Of a stretch of DNA of 64,000 nucleotides, positions 8,262 to 16,178 are shown piece by piece. Made by a program: the position numbers and the translations under genes. This DNA comes from Rhizobium sp. 007. Its GTDB lineage: Bacteria > Pseudomonadota > Alphaproteobacteria > Rhizobiales > Rhizobiaceae. The DNA lies in the NCBI RefSeq assembly GCF_015353075.1, contig NZ_CP064187.1, forward strand, positions 744,001 to 808,000, in the 5' to 3' direction. Under the pieces are notes generated by a model. That model did not search any database. It had not been told where the DNA came from and worked only from the letters and a program-made list of their open reading frames with translations. The first letter of the stretch is position 1. Each line of letters starts with the position of its first letter.

Positions 8262-8973
8262 GGCGCGCGCGATATCCGGCAGTTTCTGGCGCCTGGTGGA
8301 GGCACAGCATCATATCTCGACGCTGAAGCTCGTCGATACGCTGGAAGAGCAGGCGCTGCTCGAAACACTGCTCGAGGAGAGCAAGCCGGCGCTGCCGCCC
8401 GAATGCGCCGGTCTCGACTATCTGCTCGCCACGCCCTTCCGCTACGGCGCTGTCTACCCGCATGGCTCGCGCTTTCGCAGGGCAGGGCGCACGCTCGGCG
8501 TTTTCTACGCTTCGGAAAAGGTGGAGACGGCGCTTTCCGAGATGGCCTTCTACCGCCTGCTCTTCTTCGCGGATTCTCCTGAGACGCCTCTGCCTGCGAA
8601 TGCAGCCGAATACACCGCCTTTGCGGCTCTCGTCGGGACGAAGGCCGCGCTCGATTTGACTTTGCCGCCGCTCAACCGCGATCGCCCGACATGGACCGAT
8701 CCTATGAATTGCGAACCCTGCCAGGCGCTTGCCGATACCGCCCGCGCGATCGGCACCGAAGCGATCCTTTATGAATCCGTCCGCGATCCGCATCACGGCA
8801 AGAATATCGCGCTGCTGACGGCCAAGGCCTTCAGCGCCCGCGAACCGGCCGAGCGCCAGACATGGCGCATTCGCCTGTCGCCGGCAGGCGTTCAGGCGCT
8901 GTGCGAATTTCCGAAGATGCGGATCGGCTTTGCCAGGAGCGATTTCGGCAACGATCCACGCATCGCCCGTTGA
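8221..8973 (+). CDS. RES-family toxin (NAD+ phosphorylase/hydrolase type)
   Basis: A 250-residue protein with the RES fold. The three name-giving residues can be placed: Arg in FWRLVE or RFRRAGR, Glu in EMAFYR, and Ser in YESVRDPHHGKNIALL. Characterised RES toxins degrade NAD+ and stop growth. It starts inside the end of the antitoxin gene, the usual order of RES-Xre modules. The gene appears intact, with the conserved GVFYAS segment and a full C-terminus. Confidence 0.9.
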   Translation: MSLPIWTPAALSSEARAISGSFWRLVEAQHHISTLKLVDTLEEQALLETLLEESKPALPPECAGLDYLLATPFRYGAVYPHGSRFRRAGRTLGVFYASEKVETALSEMAFYRLLFFADSPETPLPANAAEYTAFAALVGTKAALDLTLPPLNRDRPTWTDPMNCEPCQALADTARAIGTEAILYESVRDPHHGKNIALLTAKAFSAREPAERQTWRIRLSPAGVQALCEFPKMRIGFARSDFGNDPRIAR

Positions 8974-9420
8974 TCAGGCGAGCGCCTGCAGCGCGCTCCG
9001 CAGCCGCTCGCCACTGCCGCCAGGCAGCTTCTCTTCCAGCGCTGCATGCGTCCTTTCCCAGATTGGCAGCGCTGCGGCGAGCACCGCCTTGCCCTCCGGC
9101 GTCAGGCTGAGCAGCCGCCCCCGCTTGTCTTTCGGATTTTGCGTTACATTTACCCAGCCACGGCGTTGCAGCGGTTTCAGCGCGGCCGTCAGCGTCGTCT
9201 GGTCCATGGCGAGAACATTGGCCACAGGCCCCATCGGCGGCGGCTCCGGCCGGTTGAGGGACATCATCAGCGAGAACTGCCCGTTGGTGAGCCCGACCGG
9301 ACGAAGCGCATCGTCGAAAAGCCGTGCGAGTGCTCGCGCGGCGCGCTGAACATGCAGGCACAGGCAGGTGTCCCGTACCAGCAGTGTCGTCGAAAAGGGA
9401 ATTTCTATCGCGTTTGACAT
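8974..9420 (-). CDS. MarR-family transcriptional regulator
   Basis: A 148-residue MarR repressor with winged helix VLAMDQTTLTAALKPLQRRG and a basic wing (NPKDKRGRLLSL). The N-terminus carries a CLCLHVQRAARAL helix whose two cysteines could be redox-sensitive, though that is speculative. It is divergent from the DUF899 operon and its stop immediately abuts the RES toxin stop on the other strand. It most likely controls the divergent operon. Confidence 0.85.
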   Translation of the reverse strand: MSNAIEIPFSTTLLVRDTCLCLHVQRAARALARLFDDALRPVGLTNGQFSLMMSLNRPEPPPMGPVANVLAMDQTTLTAALKPLQRRGWVNVTQNPKDKRGRLLSLTPEGKAVLAAALPIWERTHAALEEKLPGGSGERLRSALQALA

Positions 9421-9509
9421 GCCCTATTTCTATTGATATCAATGTATTTAGTCAAGCGAATGAGAACGAATGCCGGTCTTGCCGGCGGCGCCGGAGGAGG
9501 GCGCTCGCG

Positions 9510-10235
9510 ATGCAGAATCAAGTCGTTTCCCGTGAACAATGGCTGGAGGCCCGCCAGGCGCTGCTTTTGAAGGAGAAGGAAGCAACGCATCTCAGAGACA
9601 GGATCAATGCCGAGCGCCTGGCCATGCCCTGGGTCAAGGTCGACAAGGACTATGTCTTCAACACGCCGCAGGGAAAGAAGGGCCTATCCGATCTCTTCGA
9701 CGGCCGCAGCCAGCTGATGATCTACCATTTCATGCTCGGTCCGGATTGGGAGGCCGGTTGCACCGGCTGCTCGTTCCTTTCCGATCACGTGGATGGCGCG
9801 CTGCCGCATCTCAACCATCACGACGTCACCTGGGTCGCGGTTTCGCGCGCGCCGCTCGCCAAGATCGAGGCCTACAAGAAGCGCATGGGCTGGAAGTTCC
9901 CCTGGGTTTCGTCCTTCGGCAGCGATTTCAATTTCGACTACCACGTTTCCTTCAGCCCGGAAGATCTCGCCAAGGATAAGGTTTTCTACAATTTCACCGC
10001 GATCGAACCCGCCGAGGCCCATGACGAACTGCCGGGGCTGAGTTCCTTCTACAAGAACGAGCGGGGTGAAATCTTCCATACCTACTCTAGCTATGCCCGT
10101 GGGCCGGAGGAACTGATCGGCACGCTGATGATCCTCGACCGCGCGCCGAAGGGCCGCAACGAGGAAGGCACGATGGATTTCGTCAAGCGCCACGACGAAT
10201 ACGAGGGCGCTCGAAAGACGCAATCCCGTCACTGA
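9510..10235 (+). CDS. DUF899 thioredoxin-fold protein
   Basis: A 241-residue protein of the DUF899 family, a thioredoxin-like fold of unknown reaction. It has GPDWEAGCTGCSFLSDH, with a CTGC-type cysteine pair, and the typical YVFNTPQGKKGLSDLFDGRSQ opening. The ATG at 9510 has GGAGGAGGG upstream; longer in-frame extensions run into the promoter region of the divergent MarR gene. It opens a three-gene operon with a DUF1579 and a VOC protein, genes often grouped in stress or detoxification islands. Confidence 0.85.
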   Translation: MQNQVVSREQWLEARQALLLKEKEATHLRDRINAERLAMPWVKVDKDYVFNTPQGKKGLSDLFDGRSQLMIYHFMLGPDWEAGCTGCSFLSDHVDGALPHLNHHDVTWVAVSRAPLAKIEAYKKRMGWKFPWVSSFGSDFNFDYHVSFSPEDLAKDKVFYNFTAIEPAEAHDELPGLSSFYKNERGEIFHTYSSYARGPEELIGTLMILDRAPKGRNEEGTMDFVKRHDEYEGARKTQSRH

Positions 10236-10263
10236 AATCTGCGAACATCGCCAAGGGAGAAGG

Positions 10264-10734
10264 ATGATGGAAACTGCAAAAGCGTTGGAGGAGCACCGCT
10301 TCCTCGAGAGGTTGGTGGGCGTATGGGATGTCACGGCATCCGAAATGACCGCTGACCAGCAATGGACGGAGATCGTGCGCTCGCTGCACGGCATCTGGTT
10401 CGTTGCCGAAGGCAATGGCGAGATGCCGGGCGGCGGGGCTGCCACCACCATGCTCACCCTCGGCTACAATGCGGCCAAGGGTAAATATGTCGGTAGCTGG
10501 ATCGGCTCGATGATGGACCACATGTGGGTCTACGAGGGTGATGTATCGCCCGACGGCAAGGTGCTCAGCCTCTATACCCGTGGCCCCGATTTCCAGAACC
10601 AAGGCGCCGAGCAGGACTACCGCGAGCAGATCATCTTCGCCGATGACGATCACCGCACCTTCAACTCGGCGGCCAAGCAGCCGGACGGCAGCTGGAAGCA
10701 GTTTATGGAGGCGCATTACACGCGCAAGCCGTGA
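10264..10734 (+). CDS. DUF1579 family protein
   Basis: A 156-residue soluble protein resembling DUF1579 (lipocalin-like barrel) by its opening LERLVGVWDVTASEM and central YNAAKGKYVGSWIGSMMDH. It lies 28 bases after the DUF899 gene and about 45 before the VOC gene, so one operon is likely. ATGs at 10264 and 10267 are both possible. A binding rather than catalytic role is typical of such barrels; no ligand can be inferred. Confidence 0.8.
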   Translation: MMETAKALEEHRFLERLVGVWDVTASEMTADQQWTEIVRSLHGIWFVAEGNGEMPGGGAATTMLTLGYNAAKGKYVGSWIGSMMDHMWVYEGDVSPDGKVLSLYTRGPDFQNQGAEQDYREQIIFADDDHRTFNSAAKQPDGSWKQFMEAHYTRKP

Positions 10735-10779
10735 TCGCGAACCAAACCCGATTCCATAGGCACGAAAAGGAAAAAGATC

Positions 10780-11568
10780 ATGGCTTCCGACACGCATGGC
10801 AAATTCATCTGGTGCGAACTGATGACGACGGATACCAAGGCTGCCGCCGGCTTCTACAGCTCTGTCGTCGGCTGGACGACGAAAGAGATGCCGATGGAGG
10901 ACCTTCCTTCCCCCTATACCATCTTCGAGGCGGACGGCCGCGGCGTCGCCGGCATGATGACCTTTCCGGCCGAGCTCGAAGGGCAGGGCATTCCGCCGAA
11001 CTGGACAGGCTATGTCTGTGTCGACGATGTCGACCAATCCGCGAAGGATTTCGAGGCGAACGGCGGCCAGATCCGCCGCCCCCCCGAAGACATCCCGACC
11101 ATCGGCCGCTTTGCCGTCGTCGCCGACCCGCACGGGGCCGTCCTCTGCATCATGACGCCGCTGCCAATGGAGGGCGATAGCGGCTGGGAGCCGGAAATGG
11201 GTACGCCCGGCCATATCGGCTGGCACGAACTGATGGCCGGCAACATGGAGGAAGCCTTCGCCTTCTACTCGAAGGTCTTCGGCTGGACCAAGGACCACGA
11301 TTTCGACATGGGCGAGATGGGCGCTTATCGCATCTTCGCCGAACATGGAAAACAGATCGGCGGCATGATGACCAAACCCGCCGGTGTGCCGATGTGCTAT
11401 TGGGGCTATTACTTCAACGTGCCGGCGATCGACAGCGCCATCGAACGCGTCAATGCGGGCGGCGGCAAGGTAATCGTCGGTCCGATGGAAGTGCCCGGCG
11501 GCAGCTGGATCATCAATGCGACGGACCCGCAGGGCGCTTTCTTCTGCCTCGTCGCGCCGGGCCGCTGA
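10780..11568 (+). CDS. Two-domain VOC (glyoxalase/bleomycin-resistance fold) protein
   Basis: A 262-residue protein with two tandem VOC domains. Each begins with a W.EL..D/N segment (FIWCELMTTD near residue 9; IGWHELMAGN near 145) followed by AFYS.V.GW, and each ends in a DP.GA motif. Such paired VOC proteins are metal-dependent or binding proteins for small electrophiles or antibiotics; specificity is not visible. It is the last gene of the operon, with a terminator about 50 bases downstream. Confidence 0.85.
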   Translation: MASDTHGKFIWCELMTTDTKAAAGFYSSVVGWTTKEMPMEDLPSPYTIFEADGRGVAGMMTFPAELEGQGIPPNWTGYVCVDDVDQSAKDFEANGGQIRRPPEDIPTIGRFAVVADPHGAVLCIMTPLPMEGDSGWEPEMGTPGHIGWHELMAGNMEEAFAFYSKVFGWTKDHDFDMGEMGAYRIFAEHGKQIGGMMTKPAGVPMCYWGYYFNVPAIDSAIERVNAGGGKVIVGPMEVPGGSWIINATDPQGAFFCLVAPGR

Positions 11569-11620
11569 CCTCGCAGCAACATCCCGGAAACGGCGAATCG
11601 AGATACGGAAAGTGATCGGC

Positions 11621-11655
11621 GGCGGCCCTTGGAAGCGGGCCGCCCCTTTCATTTG
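11621..11655 (+). terminator. Terminator of the DUF899-VOC operon
   Basis: Stem GGCGGCCC and GGGCCGCC with an eight-base loop, followed by CCTTTCATTT. Confidence 0.75.
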
Positions 11656-11820
11656 AGCGGCAAAATCCGTCCCGCTAATCTCTAAATTTTATGCAAATTT
11701 TATCGTTCCCGCCCGAAAAGCGCCCCGCAAGGTTAACCCTTCCTGAACATTTTTGGGTGGATGCATAATCGGCTATATCTGCGTGGTTATATTTCCCGCT
11801 ACTGACCGACGCATGAAACG
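11656..11820. other. Gene-free spacer
   Basis: An AT-richer stretch containing GGTTAACCCTTCC. I see no convincing gene or RNA here. Confidence 0.5.
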
Positions 11821-11850
11821 AAAAAAGCGGCCGGATCATGCGACCGCTTT
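11821..11850 (-). terminator. Terminator after the peptidase relic
   Basis: Read on the minus strand, AAAGCGG pairs with CCGCTTT and is followed by a run of T. It is the original terminator of the truncated gene at 11875. Confidence 0.6.
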
Positions 11851-11874
11851 GAACGTCATGCGTTTTGGTTTGTC

Positions 11875-12100
11875 TCAGTGTGCCGCGCCTTCGCCCGGTG
11901 CGACCTTTTCCAGCGGCATGCGGGAGGCAACCTGCTTGTTGCCGGCCCGCAGCCCGTGCAGATACCCTTTGCCGCGGGCGATCGAAAAAAGCGGCTGGTA
12001 GTCGGGCAAGCGGCTGTCGGGCAGCACCCGGTCGCGCATGTTGTCCAGGATGAAGTAGTTGCCATCGACGGCGACCGAAAGCACCGCATGGTAGAAGTGG
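11875..12100 (-). pseudogene. 3' stump of a BTLCP (transglutaminase-like cysteine peptidase) gene
   Basis: Only the last 75 or so codons remain. HAVLSVAVDGNYFILDN matches the His/Asp part of the catalytic core in bacterial transglutaminase-like cysteine proteinases, and PLFSIARGKGYLHGL fits the family's C-terminus. The Cys-bearing N-terminal two thirds is missing; upstream of about 12100 the DNA instead encodes, on the other strand, part of an unrelated protein. The frame stays open further upstream only by chance. It still has its own terminator. Confidence 0.7.
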
Positions 12101-12109
12101 CGCTTCTGG

Positions 12110-12890
12110 CCGGTACGGAGATTACGCTGCTGCTGCCGAGAGGTGCGAGCGGCGTTTACGAGGGTGCCGCCCGCGATGTGCGCGACGGCGCAGCCCTCAG
12201 CGTCGGCGAGCTCCGCCACGGCCAGGTCTTCATCAAGGTCGTCGATGTTTCGAACGGCGCAGGTGCCGTGCCTGTCGCCGTCAGCGCCGCCAAGGGGCGC
12301 AATTCGTCGCTGCTCATCAGCCATGCTTCGCCCGCCGTCACATCGGCAATCGCCGCTATGTCTTCCGATCAGCGCCCGCCGTTGGTCAATCTTGGCGACG
12401 ACGTTCCGGCAACTGCCGGCAATGTCTACAACTTCGCCTCGGGCGAACTCGACAGCGCGCTCGAAGGCATCCGGGCGGCTGCCGCGGGCGGCCACAAGAA
12501 GGTGATGGTTTTCGCGCCGAAGGATTTTCCGCCTGCGTCTGAGATGCGGCTCGCGGATGCCATCCGCGCAGGCGGCTGCACCTATGCCGGGACGCACGTT
12601 TCGATCTCAGCGATGCGGCCGCCGCCAATGTCGTGCAGAAGTCGAAGGCCCAGCTTCAGCCGGCCGATACGGTCGTCATCCTCGGCAAGAGCGTCATCGT
12701 GCCGACGGTCGCCGGTGCGATCAAAGCAAGCGGCCAGGCGAATCTCGTTCTTGTCGGCACCAGCGCCTGGCTGTCCCATGCCTACGCGGACCCGGCCGTC
12801 GTCCTCGCCGTCGCATTCGATCAATTCGGCCTCGAAGTCGCGACACACCTTGGCGAAGATGCGCCGCCGGTGGCGGATTGCCGGTTCTGA
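12110..12890 (+). pseudogene. 5'-truncated, frameshifted periplasmic-binding-protein-like gene
   Basis: The frame starts abruptly in ITLLLPRGASGVYEGAARD, which looks like the first beta strand and helix of a Leu/Ile/Val-binding or LpoA-like fold (compare the LLLP..G family motif). It continues with the PPLVNLG and VMVFAPKDF strands. Near 12598 the coherent protein changes frame and resumes as FDLSDAAAANVVQKSK to a stop at 12890. No start codon or signal peptide remains. The missing 5' end and the frameshift make it a relic. The exact parent family is my inference. Confidence 0.6.
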
Positions 12891-13011
12891 CAGAACGTCA
12901 CGGCGGTATTTCGTGACAAAGGCCTGCCAAATGACCATGGAGCATGTAGACGACATGCCTGCCGGTGCGATCCACGGTTGCGCTCCTTGGAGCAATTGAT
13001 AGAATCGTAAC

Positions 13012-14240
13012 ATGATCCACCGCGCTTTCCGCTACAAGCTCGCTCCGACCGCCGAACAGGAAGTCCTGTTGCGGCAGTTCGCGGGTGTTGTGCGGCTGGT
13101 CTATAATCTGGCGCTGGAGCAGCGCAGGGACTGGAGACCGGTAACCGCTTGAACGACATCGCCCAGGCGCGGGAATTGACCGCCCTGCGGGCCGCGTTCG
13201 ACTGGATTGCCGCCGTGCATGTGACGCCCCAGCAGCAGGCCCTGCGCGATCTGGATAAGGCGTATGCCAACTTCTTCGCCGGGCGCGCAGGATATCCCTC
13301 GCCCCGCAAGAAGGGCGTGAACAGCGCCTTCCGCTTTCAGGGGCGGGAGATCGAGGTCAAGCGCCTGAACGGCAAGTGGTCCGCCGCGCGCCTTCCCAAG
13401 ATCGGCTGGGTGAAGTTCCGCGACACGCGGCGCCTGCGTGGCAAGACCATGAATGTGACGGTGAGCCTGGCGGCGAACGGCTGGCACATCGTCTTCGCCT
13501 GCGAAATCGACCATGCCGTCCCGCAAAACGATTTGCCCGCCGTGGGGATCGACCGGGGCGTGGCGAACACGCTGACGCTTTCGACCGGGGAGCATTGGTG
13601 GATGCCTGCCGGCCTTGCGGAGATCGAGCCCAGGAAGCGCCGGGCCCAGCGCGTTCTGGCGCGGCGCAAGCGCGGGTCGCGTCGCCACGCGAAGGCCCGC
13701 CGCCGCGTTGCAGCCTTGCAGGCCCGTGCTGCCCGCATCCGGCAGGATTGGCGGCACAAGGCCAGTCTTGATATCGCCCGTCGCTTCGCAACGGTCGTGC
13801 TGGAAGACCTCGCCACGCGCAACATGACGCGCAGCGCCAGGGGAACCGTGGACGCGCCCGCAACCAACGTCTGCCAGAAGGCGGGCCTGAACCGGGCGAT
13901 CCTCGAACAAGGCTGGCACGGCTTTGAAACCGTGTTGGCCTACAAGCTCGAAGAACGGGGCGGATACCTGTGCAAGGTCGATCCCCGCCACACCTCGCAG
14001 ACCTGTTCGGCCTGCGGAGCCGTGGACAGGGAAAGCCGCGAAAGCCAAGCGTCTTTCCGCTGTTGCCAATGCGGCTTGCGCGCCCATGCCGACCACAATG
14101 CTGCAATCAACATCCTGCGTCGGAACACGGCGTCTATGATCGTGGAGGAAGGGCAGCCGCTCTCCGTTGAAGCGATAACCATCGGCGGAGCTTCGCGCCC
14201 CCTCGGAAATCCCCCCGCTTTCAAGCGGGGGAAGATGTTA
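13012..14240 (+). pseudogene. tnpB: TnpB RNA-guided nuclease gene with an N-terminal frameshift
   Basis: The first 40 or so codons (from ATG 13012: FRYKLAPTAEQEVLLRQFAG, then VYNLALEQRRDW) are in one frame and stop at 13150. The rest continues in another frame from about 13130 (GNRLNDIAQARELTALR). The RuvC triad is intact: with residues counted from 13149, Asp135 in VGIDRG, Glu219 in VVLED and Asp315 in HADHN. The zinc finger CSACG...CCQCG is also intact. The loss of a few bases around 13130 probably inactivates it unless ribosomes shift. The frame has no stop at the element's end and runs on into antisense sequence of the ABC-F gene. Confidence 0.75.
14120..14236 (+). ncRNA. Candidate omegaRNA (reRNA) region at the 3' end of tnpB
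   Basis: In TnpB elements the guide RNA scaffold overlaps the 3' end of tnpB and the right end. Here that region holds the GGCGGAGCTTCGCGCC stretch and the terminal CCCCCGCTT/AAGCGGGGG hairpin. A guide would start at the element boundary just after it, reading into the ABC-F 3' end. The RNA extent is inferred from the family. Confidence 0.45.
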
Positions 14241-15765
14241 ACCCTACCAGCTGCCGACGCAAAAAGAACCTTTCGGGGCTCTCCACTTCCACAAGCCGCC
14301 GCTTCTCGATCAGCCAGAAGCGGCTGCCGACGGCGCGCACGAAGCTGCGGTCGTGGGAAACGAGCAGGCAGCTTGCCTGGTGCGCCATCAGCTCGCCTTC
14401 CAGCGCTTCCTGCCCGTCGATGTCGAGATGGTTGGTGGGTTCGTCGAGCAGGTAGAAGTTCGGGTTGGAGAGCCGGAGCACCAGCATGCCGAGCCTTGCT
14501 TTCTGCCCGCCGGAAAGCTGGCCGATGGGGCGGCCCTGCATCTCGATCGACATGCCGGCGCCGGCCAGCAGTGTGCGCGCGCGCTGGTCACCGACGTCGA
14601 AGCGGCGGATGATCGTGTCCATCGGCGTGTCGGCATCGCGCAGATCGGCAAGCGCCTGGTCGCCGTAGCCGAGCGCCAGCGAAGGCGTGGCCTTGATGCC
14701 GTTCTCGGCCGTCTCCGGGTTCGCGATCGCCTTGCGCAGCATGGCGATCAGCCGCGTCTTGCCGGCGCCGTTTTCGCCGAGCAGCACGATCCGGTCTCCC
14801 TGGCAGATGAACTGCCTGCCGGTCTTGAAGAGCAGCGTGCCGTCCGGCGTCTCAACCGCCGCATCGTCCAGCGTCACCAGCACCTTGGCATGCGTGCCGC
14901 GATTGGCAAGCCGGATCGCACCCGCCGAACGCTCCAGATGCGCGGGTTTTGCCGCATCCTCGAGTTTTTCGGCGCGCTGCTTCAGCTGCTTGGTCTTGAC
15001 GACCAGCAGGTCGCTGCCGGAATTGATGCCGATATTGTTGAGCTTCGCCGCCTGCTTGCGCAGTTGCTCCGCCGTCTTCATGTCGCGCTCGTAGCGGCGC
15101 GCATCTGCCGCATCGAGCTCGTCGATCGAAGCCCGCGCCCGGGAATAGGGCAAAGCGAAGATCTGCGATTGCTCCGGCCGCAGGAAGAGCGTGCGGTTCG
15201 TCACGGCGTCGAGGAAGGCGCGGTCATGGCTGGCCAGGATCACCGGCACGTCGCGGGGGAGCGCATTCAGCCATTCCTCCAGCCGCGCGATCTTGCCGAG
15301 ATCAAGATGGTTGGTCGGCTCGTCGAGCATCAAGAGGTCGGGTTCGGTCACCCAGACACGGGCAAGCATCGCCAGCCGCTGCCACCCGCCGCTGAGCGCC
15401 GAGAGCGAACGCCGGTGCAACTCCTCCGGCACCTCCAGAGATCCCAGCACGACATCGACGCGCCAGCTCTCGGTTACCGCCTGCTCCGGAGCGAGCGCAT
15501 CGAGAACGGCGTCGTAGAATGGCTTGGCGAATAGGGCAGGCGGCACATTCTGCTCGACATAGCCGACCGTCAGCCCGCGCGCCCTGGTGATGTCGCCTTC
15601 GGTCGGCTCCAGCGTGCCGGCGATGCAGCGGAAAAGCGTCGATTTCCCGCGGCCGTTGGCGGCCACGATGCCGATGCGGTCGCCAGCATTGACGACGAGA
15701 TTGAGCCTGGAAAACAAAGGGCTCGACAAGGTGATGCCGAGATTGCGGATATTGAGGAGAGTCAT
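14221..15765 (-). CDS. ABC-F family ATPase (ribosome-associated, possible antibiotic resistance factor)
   Basis: A 514-residue soluble protein with two ABC cassettes and no membrane segments. Cassette 1 has Walker A NGRGKST, signature LSGGW and Walker B LLMLDEPTNHLD. Cassette 2 has GENGAGKT, LSGGQ and YLLDEPTNHLD. The interdomain linker (about residues 235-290) is charged and helical, as in ABC-F proteins that act at the ribosomal E site; some of these eject antibiotics. The last dozen codons, including the stop, overlap the right end of the TnpB element, so the native C-terminus has been replaced. A leader ORF and hairpins lie upstream. Confidence 0.85.
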   Translation of the reverse strand: MTLLNIRNLGITLSSPLFSRLNLVVNAGDRIGIVAANGRGKSTLFRCIAGTLEPTEGDITRARGLTVGYVEQNVPPALFAKPFYDAVLDALAPEQAVTESWRVDVVLGSLEVPEELHRRSLSALSGGWQRLAMLARVWVTEPDLLMLDEPTNHLDLGKIARLEEWLNALPRDVPVILASHDRAFLDAVTNRTLFLRPEQSQIFALPYSRARASIDELDAADARRYERDMKTAEQLRKQAAKLNNIGINSGSDLLVVKTKQLKQRAEKLEDAAKPAHLERSAGAIRLANRGTHAKVLVTLDDAAVETPDGTLLFKTGRQFICQGDRIVLLGENGAGKTRLIAMLRKAIANPETAENGIKATPSLALGYGDQALADLRDADTPMDTIIRRFDVGDQRARTLLAGAGMSIEMQGRPIGQLSGGQKARLGMLVLRLSNPNFYLLDEPTNHLDIDGQEALEGELMAHQASCLLVSHDRSFVRAVGSRFWLIEKRRLVEVESPERFFLRRQLVGLTSSPA

Positions 15766-15771
15766 GATCGT

Positions 15772-15936
15772 TCTCTGGTCTTGACCGCGCGATCATCCAT
15801 CGAGGGCTCCTGGGCCATCATCGATGCGATGCGTCAGCCGTGGATCGAAATCGCAGACGCTCAAGCGATAAAGCTCGGCGCTGCAGGCCACAACGGGCAG
15901 ACCAGAAGAGAGGTTTTGCGAGAAAGGTCTCTGGTC
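15772..15936 (-). promoter_or_regulatory. Putative attenuator/SD-sequestration switch upstream of the ABC-F gene
   Basis: On the minus strand the 9-mer GACCAGAGA occurs twice: at the stop of the leader ORF (15928-15936) and six bases before the ABC-F start codon (15772-15780), where the ribosome-binding site should be. Between them TCTGGTC (15900-15906) can pair with either copy. Pairing with the first leaves the ABC-F start region free; pairing with the second would hide it. Ribosome position on the leader could decide. No T-run terminator is obvious. Confidence 0.6.
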
Positions 15937-16009
15937 AGCCCTGCAAACGCATTTGCAGGGCGTTGACGGGGCCGCGCTGACGGTTGAACCGGAAATAGTA
16001 ATTATGCAC
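15935..16009 (-). CDS. 24-residue leader peptide upstream of the ABC-F gene
   Basis: A GTG-started ORF with a textbook AAAGGAGGG six bases upstream. The peptide opens HNYYFRFNRQRG and ends LQMRLQG. The last eight codons lie inside a perfect 10-base-pair hairpin (GCCCTGCAAA...TTTGCAGGGC, 15938-15961), and the stop codon overlaps the first GACCAGAGA. The MRL sequence near the end recalls arrest-type leaders of macrolide-inducible genes, but that resemblance is only suggestive. It lies 169 bases before the ABC-F start on the same strand. A stalling leader controlling an ABC-F gene is the most economical reading. Confidence 0.6.
   Translation of the reverse strand: MHNYYFRFNRQRGPVNALQMRLQG
15938..15961 (-). 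promoter_or_regulatory. Hairpin covering the end of the leader ORF
   Basis: A perfect inverted repeat, GCCCTGCAAA and TTTGCAGGGC with a CGCA loop. A translating ribosome would melt it; one stalled upstream would leave it formed. Confidence 0.7.
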
Positions 16010-16178
16010 GCGACCCTCCTTTCTCTTTAGAGTGCAAGCATGAAATATCATCACCTATGCAGGAATGCAACCAAAGCGGTCGCATCAGGCACTTGCTCTG
16101 CGCGGCCGAACTTGCGCAGGACAGGCTGGCTGTTATAAGCGGCCCGACCGGGAAATTCTTGATTTAGGAGAGACGACC

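Larger units (their letters stand above)
12976..14240 (+). mobile_element. TnpB-only IS200/IS605-type element (IS1341-like)
   Basis: An element with no tnpA. The left end carries an imperfect hairpin (TTGCGCTCCTTGGAGCAA, 12978-12995). The right end carries a perfect one (CCCCCGCTT-TC-AAGCGGGGG, 14212-14231). Subterminal hairpins instead of inverted terminal repeats are the rule for this family. Exact ends cannot be fixed without an empty site. It sits between the broken genes at 11.9-12.9 kb and the ABC-F gene, whose last codons and stop it supplies. Confidence 0.75.

Noticed and set aside
12145..12597. N-terminal extension of the minus-strand peptidase frame
   Set aside because: Translation there lacks any family resemblance, while the plus strand reads as a binding-protein fragment.
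14241..14612. C-terminal extension of the tnpB frame
   Set aside because: It is arginine-rich translation of the antisense strand of the ABC-F gene beyond the element's end.
15781..15966. Plus-strand ORF opposite the leader region
   Set aside because: No ribosome-binding site and no protein-like character; the minus-strand leader ORF has a strong one and explains the hairpins.
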